This document shows positions 1 to 7,613 of a stretch of DNA of 64,000 bases, in pieces. Source of the DNA: an uncultured Paracoccaceae bacterium (GTDB taxonomy: Bacteria > Pseudomonadota > Alphaproteobacteria > Rhodobacterales > Rhodobacteraceae); NCBI GenBank assembly GCA_937927675.1, contig CALBSG010000161.1:1-64000 (forward strand). The letters run 5' to 3'. Every line of letters starts with the position of its first letter. Position 1 is the first letter of the stretch. A model generated the notes under the pieces. The model was not told the DNA's origin, searched no databases, and worked only from the letters and a program-made list of their open reading frames with translations. The translations under genes were made by a program, and so were the position numbers.

Positions 1-2
1 GC

Positions 3-105
3 GGCGCGCCTTGGCTGGGCTGGATCACCGACCTCTCGGTGAAAGACCCCTGGTTCATCCTGCCGGTGCTGATGACGCTGTCGTCGCTGGGCCAGGTGGC
101 CCTGG
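3..105 (+). pseudogene. YidC/Oxa1-like insertase fragment
   Basis: Reading frame 3 gives about 34 residues that match the membrane insertase YidC/Oxa1: a WI-DLS-KDPW-ILPVLM pattern that sits around a transmembrane segment in that family. The frame loses resemblance to YidC near position 105, where another frame takes over. It is open at the left edge, so this may be a true gene end, a remnant, or a chimeric assembly join. YidC is not expected beside acpP in Rhodobacteraceae. Family assignment is from motif memory only. Confidence 0.45.
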
Positions 106-330
106 GTGATCGTCCGCAGCGCGCGCGAGCGCGTCCGCAATTCCGGCTACAACCCGATGGCCGCCGAGCCCCTCGTCCATTACGCGCAGCTGCGCGTCGT
201 GCTTGAAGGCGTCGTGACCGAAGGCCTCGGCAAGGCCGGCCGCACCGCCACGGCGCTGCGCACCGTCCTCTCGGCGCTCGCGCCGGGGAAGGGTGTCCGG
301 GTCGACTTCCTCGACCTCGGCGAGCGCTGA
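106..330 (+). pseudogene. Unrecognised coding fragment, very high GC
   Basis: An open frame starting at a GTG encodes 74 residues ending in a TGA. I do not recognise the protein. Codon use is strongly C/G-ended and richer in GC than the genes that follow, and there is no ribosome binding site before the GTG. The N-terminal side abuts the YidC-like scrap and the C-terminal side abuts an SDR fragment, so it is probably the tail of a different gene joined here. It could also be chance coding in high-GC DNA. Confidence 0.25.
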
Positions 331-344
331 GCGCGAGGAGACTC

Positions 345-476
345 GTGCAGCTCGTCGTCGGCCGCATCGGCAAGCCCGAAGAAATCGCGGCGGGTGTGGT
401 GTTTTTGGCCTCTGTTGAGGCGGCCTATGTCACTGGCGCGACGCTGGACATCAACGGCGGCGGGGATATGCTGTAA
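345..476 (+). pseudogene. SDR (FabG-like) C-terminal fragment
   Basis: About 43 residues ending at TAA match the C-terminal tail of short-chain dehydrogenases of the FabG type: a GRIGKPEEIA segment, VVFLAS, then YVTGAT and an NGG motif. The nucleotide-binding and catalytic parts (TGxxxGxG, YxxxK) are absent upstream. The position directly before acpP fits a fabG-acpP order, which is common in bacteria, but the sequence joins non-SDR DNA near position 345. It is either a broken gene or an assembly join. Confidence 0.55.
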
Positions 477-500
477 GGCAGCTAGACCTCTGCAAGACCA

Positions 501-529
501 TTGCCACGCGCCTTTGCCCTTGCTATAGG
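501..529 (+). promoter_or_regulatory. Putative sigma-70 promoter of acpP
   Basis: TTGCCA at 501-506 and TATAGG at 524-529 are separated by 17 bases. This would place transcription start near 536 and leave a leader of about 78 bases before acpP. It would make acpP independent of the broken SDR upstream. Confidence 0.45.
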
Positions 530-613
530 CGCGCGGGACGGCCCGACGGAACTCCGGCGGGAAACATTTTGACAGCCGGGAACCCTCCCGCGAACCGTGA
601 AAGAGGAAGTAAC

Positions 614-847
614 ATGAGCGACATCGCCGATCGCGTGAAGAAGATCGTGGTGGAACATCTTGGCGTCGACGCCGAGAAGGTGACCGAGAACGCCTCGTTC
701 ATCGACGATCTGGGCGCTGACAGCCTCGACAACGTCGAGCTGGTTATGGCTTTTGAGGAAGAATTCGGCATCGAGATCCCGGATGACGCCGCTGAAACCA
801 TCCAGACCTTTGGCGATGCGGTGAAGTTCATCTCCTCGGCCGCCTGA
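614..847 (+). CDS. acpP: Acyl carrier protein
   Basis: This 77-residue acidic protein is the standard type II fatty-acid-synthase acyl carrier. It carries growing acyl chains on a 4'-phosphopantetheine arm in the cytosol. The attachment motif ADSLD is present with the modified serine at residue 37 (36 after Met removal). Length and the IPDD-A helix region match the family throughout. The start was chosen at ATG 614, preceded by an AGAGGAAG Shine-Dalgarno sequence, over an upstream in-frame ATG at 569 that would add 15 residues not found in the family. A strong terminator follows at 872-896, so it appears to be transcribed alone; no fabF follows, although acpP-fabF is the usual order. Confidence 0.97.
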   Translation: MSDIADRVKKIVVEHLGVDAEKVTENASFIDDLGADSLDNVELVMAFEEEFGIEIPDDAAETIQTFGDAVKFISSAA

Positions 848-871
848 TTTTTCAGGACAGGTTTACGGAAC

Positions 872-896
872 AGGCACCCTGCGGGGTGCCTTTTTC
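872..896 (+). terminator. Rho-independent terminator of acpP
   Basis: A perfect 8-bp stem (AGGCACCC with GGGTGCCT) with a 4-base TGCG loop is followed directly by a run of T residues. It lies 24 bases after the acpP stop codon. Confidence 0.9.
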
Positions 897-955
897 GTTT
901 CTAGGCTTGCAGTTGGCGGGCCTTGAGCCATGATCTGCCAAAATCGGAGGGGATC

Positions 956-1933
956 ATGGCAGGCAAGGGCAGCGCAGGTGGCGCTTTGGGCGCGATGTTC
1001 GGGGCGGGCGACGTGGCCGGCTTTATGGGGCTGCCAGAGGTCGGGCTGGACGATCTGGGGGCGGCGCAGGTGGTGGTGCTGGGGGCGCCGGGCTGCACGC
1101 CCTATCCGACGGTGGGATTTTACTGCGCCGGCGGGCCTGCGGCCATTCGCGCTGGGGGGGCGGCCTATGCGGCCAATCTCGCCCATATGAATTTCGATCT
1201 TGGCGCGCCGGTGTTGCCGCATGGGGCCAAGGCCGTGGATGCCGGCGATCTGGCCATGGTTGAGGCGGACGCGCCTGGAAACCGCGACCGGTTGCGTGCC
1301 GCCGTGGCACAAATTCTTGCCGCGGGCGCAGTGCCGGTTTTGATCGGCGGCGATGATTCCCTGCCGATCCCGATGTTGCAGGCCTTGGGGGCCCGGGCGA
1401 AAGGTGGGGGGCCGCTGACGATCCTGCAGATCGACGCCCATATCGACTGGCGCGACGAGGTTGGGGGCGAAACCTGGGGCCTGTCCTCGACCATGCGCCG
1501 GGCGTCAGAAATGGATCATGTCGCGCGGATCATTCAGGTGGGGCAGCGCGGCATCGGCTCGGCCCGGCCGGGGGATTATCAGGCCGCGCTGGATGCTGGC
1601 GTCACCTTTGTTCCTGCACGCGAGGTTGCGGAAACCGGGATCGCGCGTGCGTTGTCGCTGATCCCTGAAGGGGCGGAGGTGGTCATCTGTCTGGATGTCG
1701 ATGCGCTGGACCCTGCCATCATGCCCGCGGTCATCGGCCGCACGGCAGGCGGGCTGAGCTATTGGCAGGTGTTCGAATTGATCGCCGGCGTGGCGGCAAA
1801 GGCGCGGATCGTTGCCTTTGACATGGTGGAATTCATGCCTGACCGCGACATTGACGGGCAGGGGGCCTTGGTGGCGGCCCAGCTTTTGGCGGGCACGATC
1901 GGCATTTTGGCACGGCAGGAGGCAGGGGCATGA
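956..1933 (+). CDS. Ureohydrolase paralogue with altered metal site
   Basis: This 325-residue member of the arginase/agmatinase (ureohydrolase) family has the alpha/beta arginase fold motifs in order. The family GGDHS motif reads GGDDS at 131-135, so the usual metal-binding His is Asp134. DAHID is at 160-164 and DVD at 247-249 (kept). The substrate-side His of the usual HG-PFRRA motif is not seen near 175-182, and the Glu expected before PGGL is missing (TAGGL). The start at 956 follows a strong GGAGG; an upstream in-frame ATG at 923 lacks one. Its stop overlaps the start of the next ureohydrolase by ATGA, so the two are translationally coupled. It may be a non-catalytic or altered partner of that enzyme, or an enzyme with different metal or substrate needs. 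Confidence 0.85.
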   Translation: MAGKGSAGGALGAMFGAGDVAGFMGLPEVGLDDLGAAQVVVLGAPGCTPYPTVGFYCAGGPAAIRAGGAAYAANLAHMNFDLGAPVLPHGAKAVDAGDLAMVEADAPGNRDRLRAAVAQILAAGAVPVLIGGDDSLPIPMLQALGARAKGGGPLTILQIDAHIDWRDEVGGETWGLSSTMRRASEMDHVARIIQVGQRGIGSARPGDYQAALDAGVTFVPAREVAETGIARALSLIPEGAEVVICLDVDALDPAIMPAVIGRTAGGLSYWQVFELIAGVAAKARIVAFDMVEFMPDRDIDGQGALVAAQLLAGTIGILARQEAGA

Positions 1934-2886
1934 GCGGGTTCAATCAACCTTTGGGTGGCAATGAGATGGCGCGCTTTGGCGGGCCTGCCACCATGATGCG
2001 GCTGCCAACGCAGGTGGGGGCCAAGGGGTTGGATGTGGCATTTGTCGGCATCCCGATGGATCACGGCACCTCGAACCGGTCTGGCACGCGGCTGGGGCCA
2101 CGGCAGATCCGCGACGAGAGCCGGATGCTGCGGCCCTATAACATGGCGACGGGGGCTGCCCCTTTTGACCATTTGCAGGTTGCCGATATTGGGGATGTGC
2201 CGATCAACACCTTTGATCTGAAAAAGACCGTTGATATCATTTCAGATTATTATGACGCCGTACTGGCCGAAGGTGTTATTCCGCTGACCCTTGGGGGCGA
2301 TCACACCCTGACTTGGCCCATTCTACGCGCCATGAAAAAGCGCCATGGCCCGGTGGCACTGATCCATGTCGATGCCCATGCCGACATCAACGACACCATG
2401 TTCGGTGAAAAAGTGGCACATGGTTGCCCCTTCCGCCGGGCTTGGGAGGAGGGCTGTCTGCAAAATGACAAGGTGTTCCAGATTGGTCTGCGTGGCACCG
2501 GCTATAGCCCCGATGATTTCGACTGGGGCCGCAAGAACGGTTGGACAGTCGTGCAGGCCGAAGAGTGCTGGCACCGCTCGCTGAAACCACTGATGGAGGA
2601 GGTACGCGCCAAGATCGGCGATGCGCCGTGCTATCTGTCGTATGACATCGACAGTCTGGACCCGGCCTTTGCGCCCGGCACTGGCACGGTGGAACCGGGC
2701 GGGTTGACGATCTGGCAGGGCTTGGAAATCGTGCGCGGCGCGGCGGGGCTGAACCTTGTTGGCGGCGATCTGGTCGAGGTTTCGCCCCCCTATGATCCGT
2801 CGGGCAATACCGCGCTGATCGGGGCGAACCTTTTGTATGAGATGCTCTGCGTGCTGCCCGGTGTGCCGCAGGGCGTGAAACGCTAG
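1930..2886 (+). CDS. Ureohydrolase (agmatinase/guanidino-acid hydrolase type)
   Basis: This 318-residue enzyme would hydrolyse a guanidino compound to urea plus an amine or amino acid at a dinuclear metal centre. All expected ligands are visible: GGDHT with His125, DAHAD at 148-152, and Asp239/Asp241 in YDIDSLDP. The substrate-site HG-PFRRA (His164) and VEPGGL (Glu255) motifs are also intact. Sequence flavour is that of agmatinase, guanidinobutyrase or guanidinopropionase; motifs alone do not fix the substrate. It is the second gene of a two-gene operon with a divergent paralogue, which suggests a heteromeric enzyme or paired specificities. Confidence 0.9.
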   Translation: MSGFNQPLGGNEMARFGGPATMMRLPTQVGAKGLDVAFVGIPMDHGTSNRSGTRLGPRQIRDESRMLRPYNMATGAAPFDHLQVADIGDVPINTFDLKKTVDIISDYYDAVLAEGVIPLTLGGDHTLTWPILRAMKKRHGPVALIHVDAHADINDTMFGEKVAHGCPFRRAWEEGCLQNDKVFQIGLRGTGYSPDDFDWGRKNGWTVVQAEECWHRSLKPLMEEVRAKIGDAPCYLSYDIDSLDPAFAPGTGTVEPGGLTIWQGLEIVRGAAGLNLVGGDLVEVSPPYDPSGNTALIGANLLYEMLCVLPGVPQGVKR

Positions 2887-2923
2887 GGGAAAGTTCAGGG
2901 GAGCGGGGCTGCTGCCCCACTCG

Positions 2924-4021
2924 CTATTCCTCCTCGCCTGTGATCAGCACCAAATCGCCCGAGGCTTCCAACTCGCGCGCGGCATTGATGACGGCGGCCA
3001 TCGCCTCGTCGGCGTCCTTTTCCCGCACCTTGCCGCGCGCGGCCATTTCTTCGCGCAGGCTTTGCGCCATGCGTTGCGACATGTTGGCCAGAATGAATTC
3101 CGCCGCGGCGGCCTGTTCGGCATTGCCTTGGGCGCCGGTCAGGGCAGTCACCAACACAGCCTGATCGACCAGACGGATGATCTTTGGCACATCCCGCGCC
3201 AAGACGCGGCCGGGCAGGTGGACAAAAGTGAAAATCGCCTTTCGGACTTGGGCTGCAAAACTGGCATCCTCCAGATCCAGCCCGGCCAGAACCTCATATC
3301 GGGTTTGCGCCCCCGAGGCGTTCAGAATGGCGCCGACCCGCTCCACCGGGCCAGCATCAAAGGCGCGGGCGGGCTGCTGATCCATTTGCGAGACGAGCGA
3401 AGCGCCGATCCGCCGCACGGTTTCAGGATCGACATTTCCGGTCAGCGACACGGCATAGGCCACGCGGCGGGCCTTTTCGCCCGGCATTTTCCCCAAAAGT
3501 TCCGCCGATTTTGCGACCGGCAGCTTCGACAGCATGACGGCGGCCACCTCGACGCTTTCTTCTTCCAGCACGGGCATCAAACGTTCCACGGGCAGCGAGG
3601 TGAGCCGATCCCAAGGGTCGGCCTTGGCGCTGGCCCCGGCAAGGCGGCGCAACCGGCTGGCCGCATTGGACGAGATATGTCCGTCCATCACCTGCAAGGC
3701 GCCTTCGATTCCGGTCGGAAAGGCCAGCCCGACCTGCTCTAACTCAGACAGAAAGTCTTCGACCACCTGCGCCAGCGTGCTGCGGTCCACCAACCGCATC
3801 TGGCCGATCTGTTCGGTCAGCGCGGCCTGCATATGGTCGGGCAATTTGGAAAGCGGCAAACCCGCCCCTTCCGACAGCAGGAACCGCACAATGACGGCGG
3901 CCTTTTCGCGCTGCGTCAGCGCGCGTGGCGCGCCCCCGGCCATCACGGCCCCGCCTTTGCCCTGTGCCACTGTCAGTTTGCCTGTCATGCCCATGCCCGA
4001 TGATTCCCACGGACCCACCAT
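2924..4021 (-). CDS. fliG: Flagellar motor switch protein FliG (divergent)
   Basis: This protein of up to 365 residues matches FliG, the C-ring component that links the MS ring to torque generation. The N-terminal domain starts at an LTQREKAAVIVRFL segment, the middle domain has repeated VE-AA-ML-KLP helices, and the C-terminal domain ends with the NMS-R-A-SLREEM and D-DEAM-A-I helices. The charged torque helix is unusual: the DDR cluster of typical FliG is replaced by LPGRVLARD. The start is uncertain; an ATG at 3943 gives the usual length (339), whereas 4021 adds a poorly conserved leader. No other flagellar genes are adjacent. It lies 38 bases downstream of the small secreted protein gene. 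Confidence 0.85.
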   Translation of the reverse strand: MVGPWESSGMGMTGKLTVAQGKGGAVMAGGAPRALTQREKAAVIVRFLLSEGAGLPLSKLPDHMQAALTEQIGQMRLVDRSTLAQVVEDFLSELEQVGLAFPTGIEGALQVMDGHISSNAASRLRRLAGASAKADPWDRLTSLPVERLMPVLEEESVEVAAVMLSKLPVAKSAELLGKMPGEKARRVAYAVSLTGNVDPETVRRIGASLVSQMDQQPARAFDAGPVERVGAILNASGAQTRYEVLAGLDLEDASFAAQVRKAIFTFVHLPGRVLARDVPKIIRLVDQAVLVTALTGAQGNAEQAAAAEFILANMSQRMAQSLREEMAARGKVREKDADEAMAAVINAARELEASGDLVLITGEEE

Positions 4022-4059
4022 GGCAGGGCGCGGTTAACAGGCTCTTGCCACCCCTCGCG

Positions 4060-4224
4060 TCAGCTCGATGGTTTCGGGGCGCAGATTTGCCGCACCTCGT
4101 CCCAAACGGCCCCTTGGGTGCAAGGCATCTTCGCCTCGTCATGGCAGCCCTCGGCAAGCACAGGCAGCGCTGTGAACGCGGGCAAAAAGCCAAAGATCGC
4201 GATAAAGGCAATGCGCTGTTGCAT
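4060..4224 (-). CDS. Small secreted Cys-motif protein
   Basis: This is a 54-residue protein with a clear signal peptide (about 24 residues ending PVLA) and a mature part of about 30 residues containing three cysteines. It carries the motif C-T-x3-V-W-D-E-x4-C, found with identical spacing in the neighbouring TPR protein. An AAGGGGAT ribosome binding site precedes ATG 4224. The gene lies between that TPR gene and fliG, all on the same strand downstream of purB, so it is probably part of a purB-linked unit. Function is unknown; periplasmic location is inferred from the signal peptide. Similar tiny proteins near purB occur in Rhodobacteraceae as far as I recall. Confidence 0.7.
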   Translation of the reverse strand: MQQRIAFIAIFGFLPAFTALPVLAEGCHDEAKMPCTQGAVWDEVRQICAPKPSS

Positions 4225-4270
4225 GGCTATCCCCTTGCGGGTTGCGCCCCCTTGGGGGCTGGACAGGGCG

Positions 4271-4807
4271 TTAGTAACTCAGTGTACGGCCGCTGCGGAT
4301 TGCTTCGGCAAGTGCTGTTTCGGCCCAAGTCCCACGGCCGCCGCGGCTGCGGATTTCGGTCAACTCGGCACGGGCCAGATCCAGCTCGGCCATTTCGACA
4401 TAAAGTTGGCCAAGATAGCTGCGGGCAAGGATATTGTCGGGGTTGACCCGCAGGGCCGTTGCATAGCCCTGAAGCCCGGCCTCTATCTGGCCTGCCTTGC
4501 GCAAGGCAAAGGCGCGATAGGTCAGAACGCGGTCGCTGTCGCCTTCGGTGACCGCGCCCAGCACCTCTAGTGCGCGGTCGGGTTGACCAGCCCAAGCCAA
4601 TTCGCGCACGGCCTGCATCCGGGTGTCATTGTCCAGCCGACTGTCGGTGGCGTCGATGCAGGTCTTGGATTTTTCATCCCAGATCTGCGCCTTGGTGCAG
4701 TCTTTCGAGGTTTGTGTCGGTGTGGGGGGCGTTGCGTCTCCACTGCCTGCCGCAAAGGCCGGTGGGGCAGCAAGCACCAACGCCAGAGAGAGGATGGCAT
4801 AACGCAT
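4271..4807 (-). CDS. Periplasmic TPR-repeat protein
   Basis: This 178-residue protein has a signal peptide cleaved after AFA near residue 19. A short Cys-containing segment (CT-x3-IWDE-x4-C, about residues 37-50) follows, then tetratricopeptide-like helices from about residue 60 to 160 (for example A-R-YLGQLYVEMAELDLARAEL). It is likely a periplasmic scaffold or chaperone; no enzymatic motif is present. The Cys segment is shared with the 54-residue protein encoded just downstream, suggesting a common fold or shared partner. It is transcribed away from purB on the same strand with an 85-base gap. The specific role is unknown. Confidence 0.75.
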   Translation of the reverse strand: MRYAILSLALVLAAPPAFAAGSGDATPPTPTQTSKDCTKAQIWDEKSKTCIDATDSRLDNDTRMQAVRELAWAGQPDRALEVLGAVTEGDSDRVLTYRAFALRKAGQIEAGLQGYATALRVNPDNILARSYLGQLYVEMAELDLARAELTEIRSRGGRGTWAETALAEAIRSGRTLSY

Positions 4808-4892
4808 GGCGGGCCTCCTTTGGATCAGGAAAGCCTAACACAAAATGCGGAATTTTGGCGCGGGATTTTGGCTCCCGCGCCTCACAGATCCG

Positions 4893-6197
4893 TTACGCGC
4901 CGAAAACGCGGGCGAAAATCGTGTCGACATGTTTGGTGTGATAGCCAAGGTCGAACTTTTCCTCGATCTCGGCAGGCGACAGGGCTGCGGTCACTTCGGC
5001 GTCGGCCAGAAGCTCGGTCTTGAAATCCGCGCCCTTTTCCCAGACCTTCATCGCGTTGCGCTGCACCAGACGATAGCTGTCCTCGCGGCTGACACCGGCC
5101 TGCGTCAGTGCCAAAAGCACGCGCTGGCTCATCACCAATCCCTTGAACTTGTTCATGTTCTTCAGGCAGTTTTCCGGATAGACGACCAGCTTTTCCACCA
5201 GCCCTGCCAAACGGTGCAGGGCGAAATCCAGGGTGATCGTGGTGTCGGGGCCGATGGCACGCTCTACGCTGGAATGGCTGATATCGCGCTCGTGCCACAG
5301 CGCCACGTTCTCCAAGGCGGGGGTGACCGACATCCGCACCAAACGCGCAAGGCCGGTCAGGTTTTCGCTCAGCACCGGGTTGCGCTTGTGCGGCATGGCC
5401 GAAGAGCCCTTTTGGCCGGGCGAGAAGAACTCTTCAGCCTCCAACACCTCGGTGCGCTGCATGTGACGGATTTCGATAGCAATGTTTTCGATGCTGCTGG
5501 CAATCACGCCCAAGGTCGCAAAAAACATCGCATGGCGGTCGCGCGGGATCACCTGGGTCGAGATCGGCTCGGGGATCAGGTCCAGCGCGGCACAGACATG
5601 TTCTTCAACCGCCGGATCAATGTTGGCGAAGGTGCCGACAGCGCCGGAAATCGCGCCAGTGCGGATTTCGTCCCGCGCGGCAACCAGACGTTTGCGGCCA
5701 CGGTCCATCTCGGCATAAAAGCGGGCAAAGGTCAGGCCCATGGTGGTCGGCTCGGCATGGATGCCATGGCTGCGGCCGATGCGGACGGTGTCCTTATGTT
5801 CATAGGCGCGGGTCTTCAGCGCGGCCAGCACCCGGTCCATGCCTTTGAGCAGCAGATCAGAGGCGCGGACGAGCTGCACGTTCAGCGTGGTGTCCAGCAC
5901 ATCAGAGCTGGTCATCCCCTGATGCACAAAGCGCGCATCTTCCGACCCGATATGTTCGGCCAGATGGGTCAGAAAGGCGATGACGTCATGCTTGGTGACT
6001 GCTTCGATCTCATCAATGCGCGCGACGTCAAAGGTGACATCTTTCGCCCGCCACACGGCCTCGGCATTGGCCTTCGGAATCACGCCCAAGGCCGCTTGAG
6101 CATCGCAGGCATGGGCCTCGATCTCATACCAGATGCGGAATTTGGTCTGCGGTTCCCAGATGGCAACCATGTCGGGGCGGGAATAGCGGGGGATCAT
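4893..6197 (-). CDS. purB: Adenylosuccinate lyase
   Basis: This 434-residue protein is the fumarase/aspartase-superfamily lyase of purine synthesis. It cleaves SAICAR to AICAR and adenylosuccinate to AMP, each releasing fumarate. The superfamily signature GSSAMPHKRNP is present, as are the T-SHG-H and TSSDVLDT regions that line the active site. Length is typical of the short bacterial/alphaproteobacterial form. The start is supported by AGAGG seven bases before ATG 6197. The TPR protein and small Cys protein lie downstream on the same strand. Confidence 0.97.
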   Translation of the reverse strand: MIPRYSRPDMVAIWEPQTKFRIWYEIEAHACDAQAALGVIPKANAEAVWRAKDVTFDVARIDEIEAVTKHDVIAFLTHLAEHIGSEDARFVHQGMTSSDVLDTTLNVQLVRASDLLLKGMDRVLAALKTRAYEHKDTVRIGRSHGIHAEPTTMGLTFARFYAEMDRGRKRLVAARDEIRTGAISGAVGTFANIDPAVEEHVCAALDLIPEPISTQVIPRDRHAMFFATLGVIASSIENIAIEIRHMQRTEVLEAEEFFSPGQKGSSAMPHKRNPVLSENLTGLARLVRMSVTPALENVALWHERDISHSSVERAIGPDTTITLDFALHRLAGLVEKLVVYPENCLKNMNKFKGLVMSQRVLLALTQAGVSREDSYRLVQRNAMKVWEKGADFKTELLADAEVTAALSPAEIEEKFDLGYHTKHVDTIFARVFGA

Positions 6198-6463
6198 CGC
6201 ATAACCTCTTTGGCGGGACGGGCAGGGACCGCATAGACCGCATGGGCAGAGCGCGCAAGCCGAAGTGCTTGGCGCAAGTGGTGATGGGGGGCAGACAGCC
6301 TGAACAGCCGCTGGTTTCCCAGCTTATCCAATCGTGTTCGCGTTGTGCCTGTCTTACCGCCTTTGCACGACCCATGCCTTAAAGGCCGTGTCGTGGTTCA
6401 GGCGTCAAGACCTGTGGCGCGGCGCGCGATAATCTGCCCCCTCTGGCTTGGCCTTGCAGCACA

Positions 6464-7141
6464 TCAGTCTTGCTGCACTGTTTCCAGATAGCCTGCGATG
6501 TCTGCCCGTGCCTCGGCCTCTTTGCCCAGTTCGGGCATGGGGGTTTGCAAGGGCTCCATCTCGGCTTTGGAAAGGTCGGGCAGATGGTGCGCGATGCCCT
6601 TGTGGCAGTCGATGCAGGTCTTTTCGCCGGTAAACAGGAACTCTTCATGCGCGGCGGCGGCACGCGGGCTTTGGCGCGTGATGTCCATCGATTCCGCCGA
6701 ATGGCAGTTGCGACATTCCAGCGAGTCATTGGCTTTCAGCCGCGCCCATTCGTGCTGGGCCAACTCAATCCGCTTGTCCAAGAACTTCTCACGCGTGTTG
6801 ATGGTGCCGAAAATCTTGCCCCAGACTTCCTTGCTGGCCTGCATCTTGCGGGCGATCTTATGGGGCCAGCTATGCGGCACGTGGCAATCCGGGCAGGTGG
6901 CACGCACGCCGGAGCGGTTGGTATAATGGATCGTCGGCTTCAGCTCTTCGTAGACATTGTTGCGCATCTCGTGGCAGCTGATGCAGAAGGCTTCGGTGTT
7001 GGTCACTTCCAGCGCGGTGTTGAACCCGCCCCAGAAGACAACGCCCATGACAAAGCCGCCCATGGTCAGAAAGCCAAGGCTGAGATGCGTGGCAGGCTGG
7101 CGGATAATCCAGAGCAGGCGTTTGAGGAATTTGAACATCAT
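6464..7141 (-). CDS. napC: NapC tetraheme c-type cytochrome
   Basis: This 225-residue NapC/NirT-family quinol dehydrogenase passes electrons from the membrane quinol pool to periplasmic NapAB. One N-terminal transmembrane anchor (about residues 18-40) is followed by four CxxCH heme motifs: CISCH, CPDCH, CRNCH and CIDCH. It is the last gene of napEFDABC and its start overlaps the napB stop by ATGA. About 266 bases without a recognisable gene follow, up to purB. Confidence 0.97.
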   Translation of the reverse strand: MMFKFLKRLLWIIRQPATHLSLGFLTMGGFVMGVVFWGGFNTALEVTNTEAFCISCHEMRNNVYEELKPTIHYTNRSGVRATCPDCHVPHSWPHKIARKMQASKEVWGKIFGTINTREKFLDKRIELAQHEWARLKANDSLECRNCHSAESMDITRQSPRAAAAHEEFLFTGEKTCIDCHKGIAHHLPDLSKAEMEPLQTPMPELGKEAEARADIAGYLETVQQD

Positions 7142-7605
7142 TCCTCTCCGGTTTGCTGGCTGCGGACGTAATCCAACACCGCGTCGACATCGACGAAGTT
7201 ATTCTTCACCAAGGGTTTCGCGTCAGTTTGGGTGACGTGGCACTGGGTGCAGAAATACCGGCGCGGGCTGACGGTCGCCAGCGTTTGGCCCTCACGGTCC
7301 ATGAAATGGGTGACCGAGATCATCGGGGCCTGGCTGACCTCGACCGCGGTACGGCTGTGGCAGGTCAGGCATTTGTTGGCATCAAGATCGATCTGATAAT
7401 TGTCGGTCTTGTGCGGGATGATCGGCGGCTGATCGGGATAGTTCCGCACCTGCCGGATGTCGGAATTGACCACATCCGCAATCGGTTCTGCCGTGGCTTC
7501 CTCATTGATGGGGGCCGTGAGGCGCGTTTTGTTCAGATCCTCGGCCACGGAAAACCCGCCGACGAGGATCAGGCACAGCGCAAGGGAAAGGCGTTTGATG
7601 ATCAT
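7138..7605 (-). CDS. napB: NapB diheme cytochrome c subunit
   Basis: This 155-residue small subunit of periplasmic nitrate reductase is an electron carrier between NapC and NapA. It has an N-terminal signal peptide ending near VAEDL and two CxxCH heme motifs (CLTCH and CTQCH). The start at 7605 was chosen because a GAGG sits six bases upstream and it directly precedes the signal peptide; longer in-frame extensions would run into napA. Spacing to napA is 8 bases, with a 4-base overlap with napC. Confidence 0.96.
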   Translation of the reverse strand: MIIKRLSLALCLILVGGFSVAEDLNKTRLTAPINEEATAEPIADVVNSDIRQVRNYPDQPPIIPHKTDNYQIDLDANKCLTCHSRTAVEVSQAPMISVTHFMDREGQTLATVSPRRYFCTQCHVTQTDAKPLVKNNFVDVDAVLDYVRSQQTGEE

Positions 7606-7613
7606 GATGGGCC

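Noticed and set aside
4845..6236. Plus-strand frame of 463 codons opposite purB
   Set aside because: Antisense of purB, which carries a diagnostic signature on the other strand.
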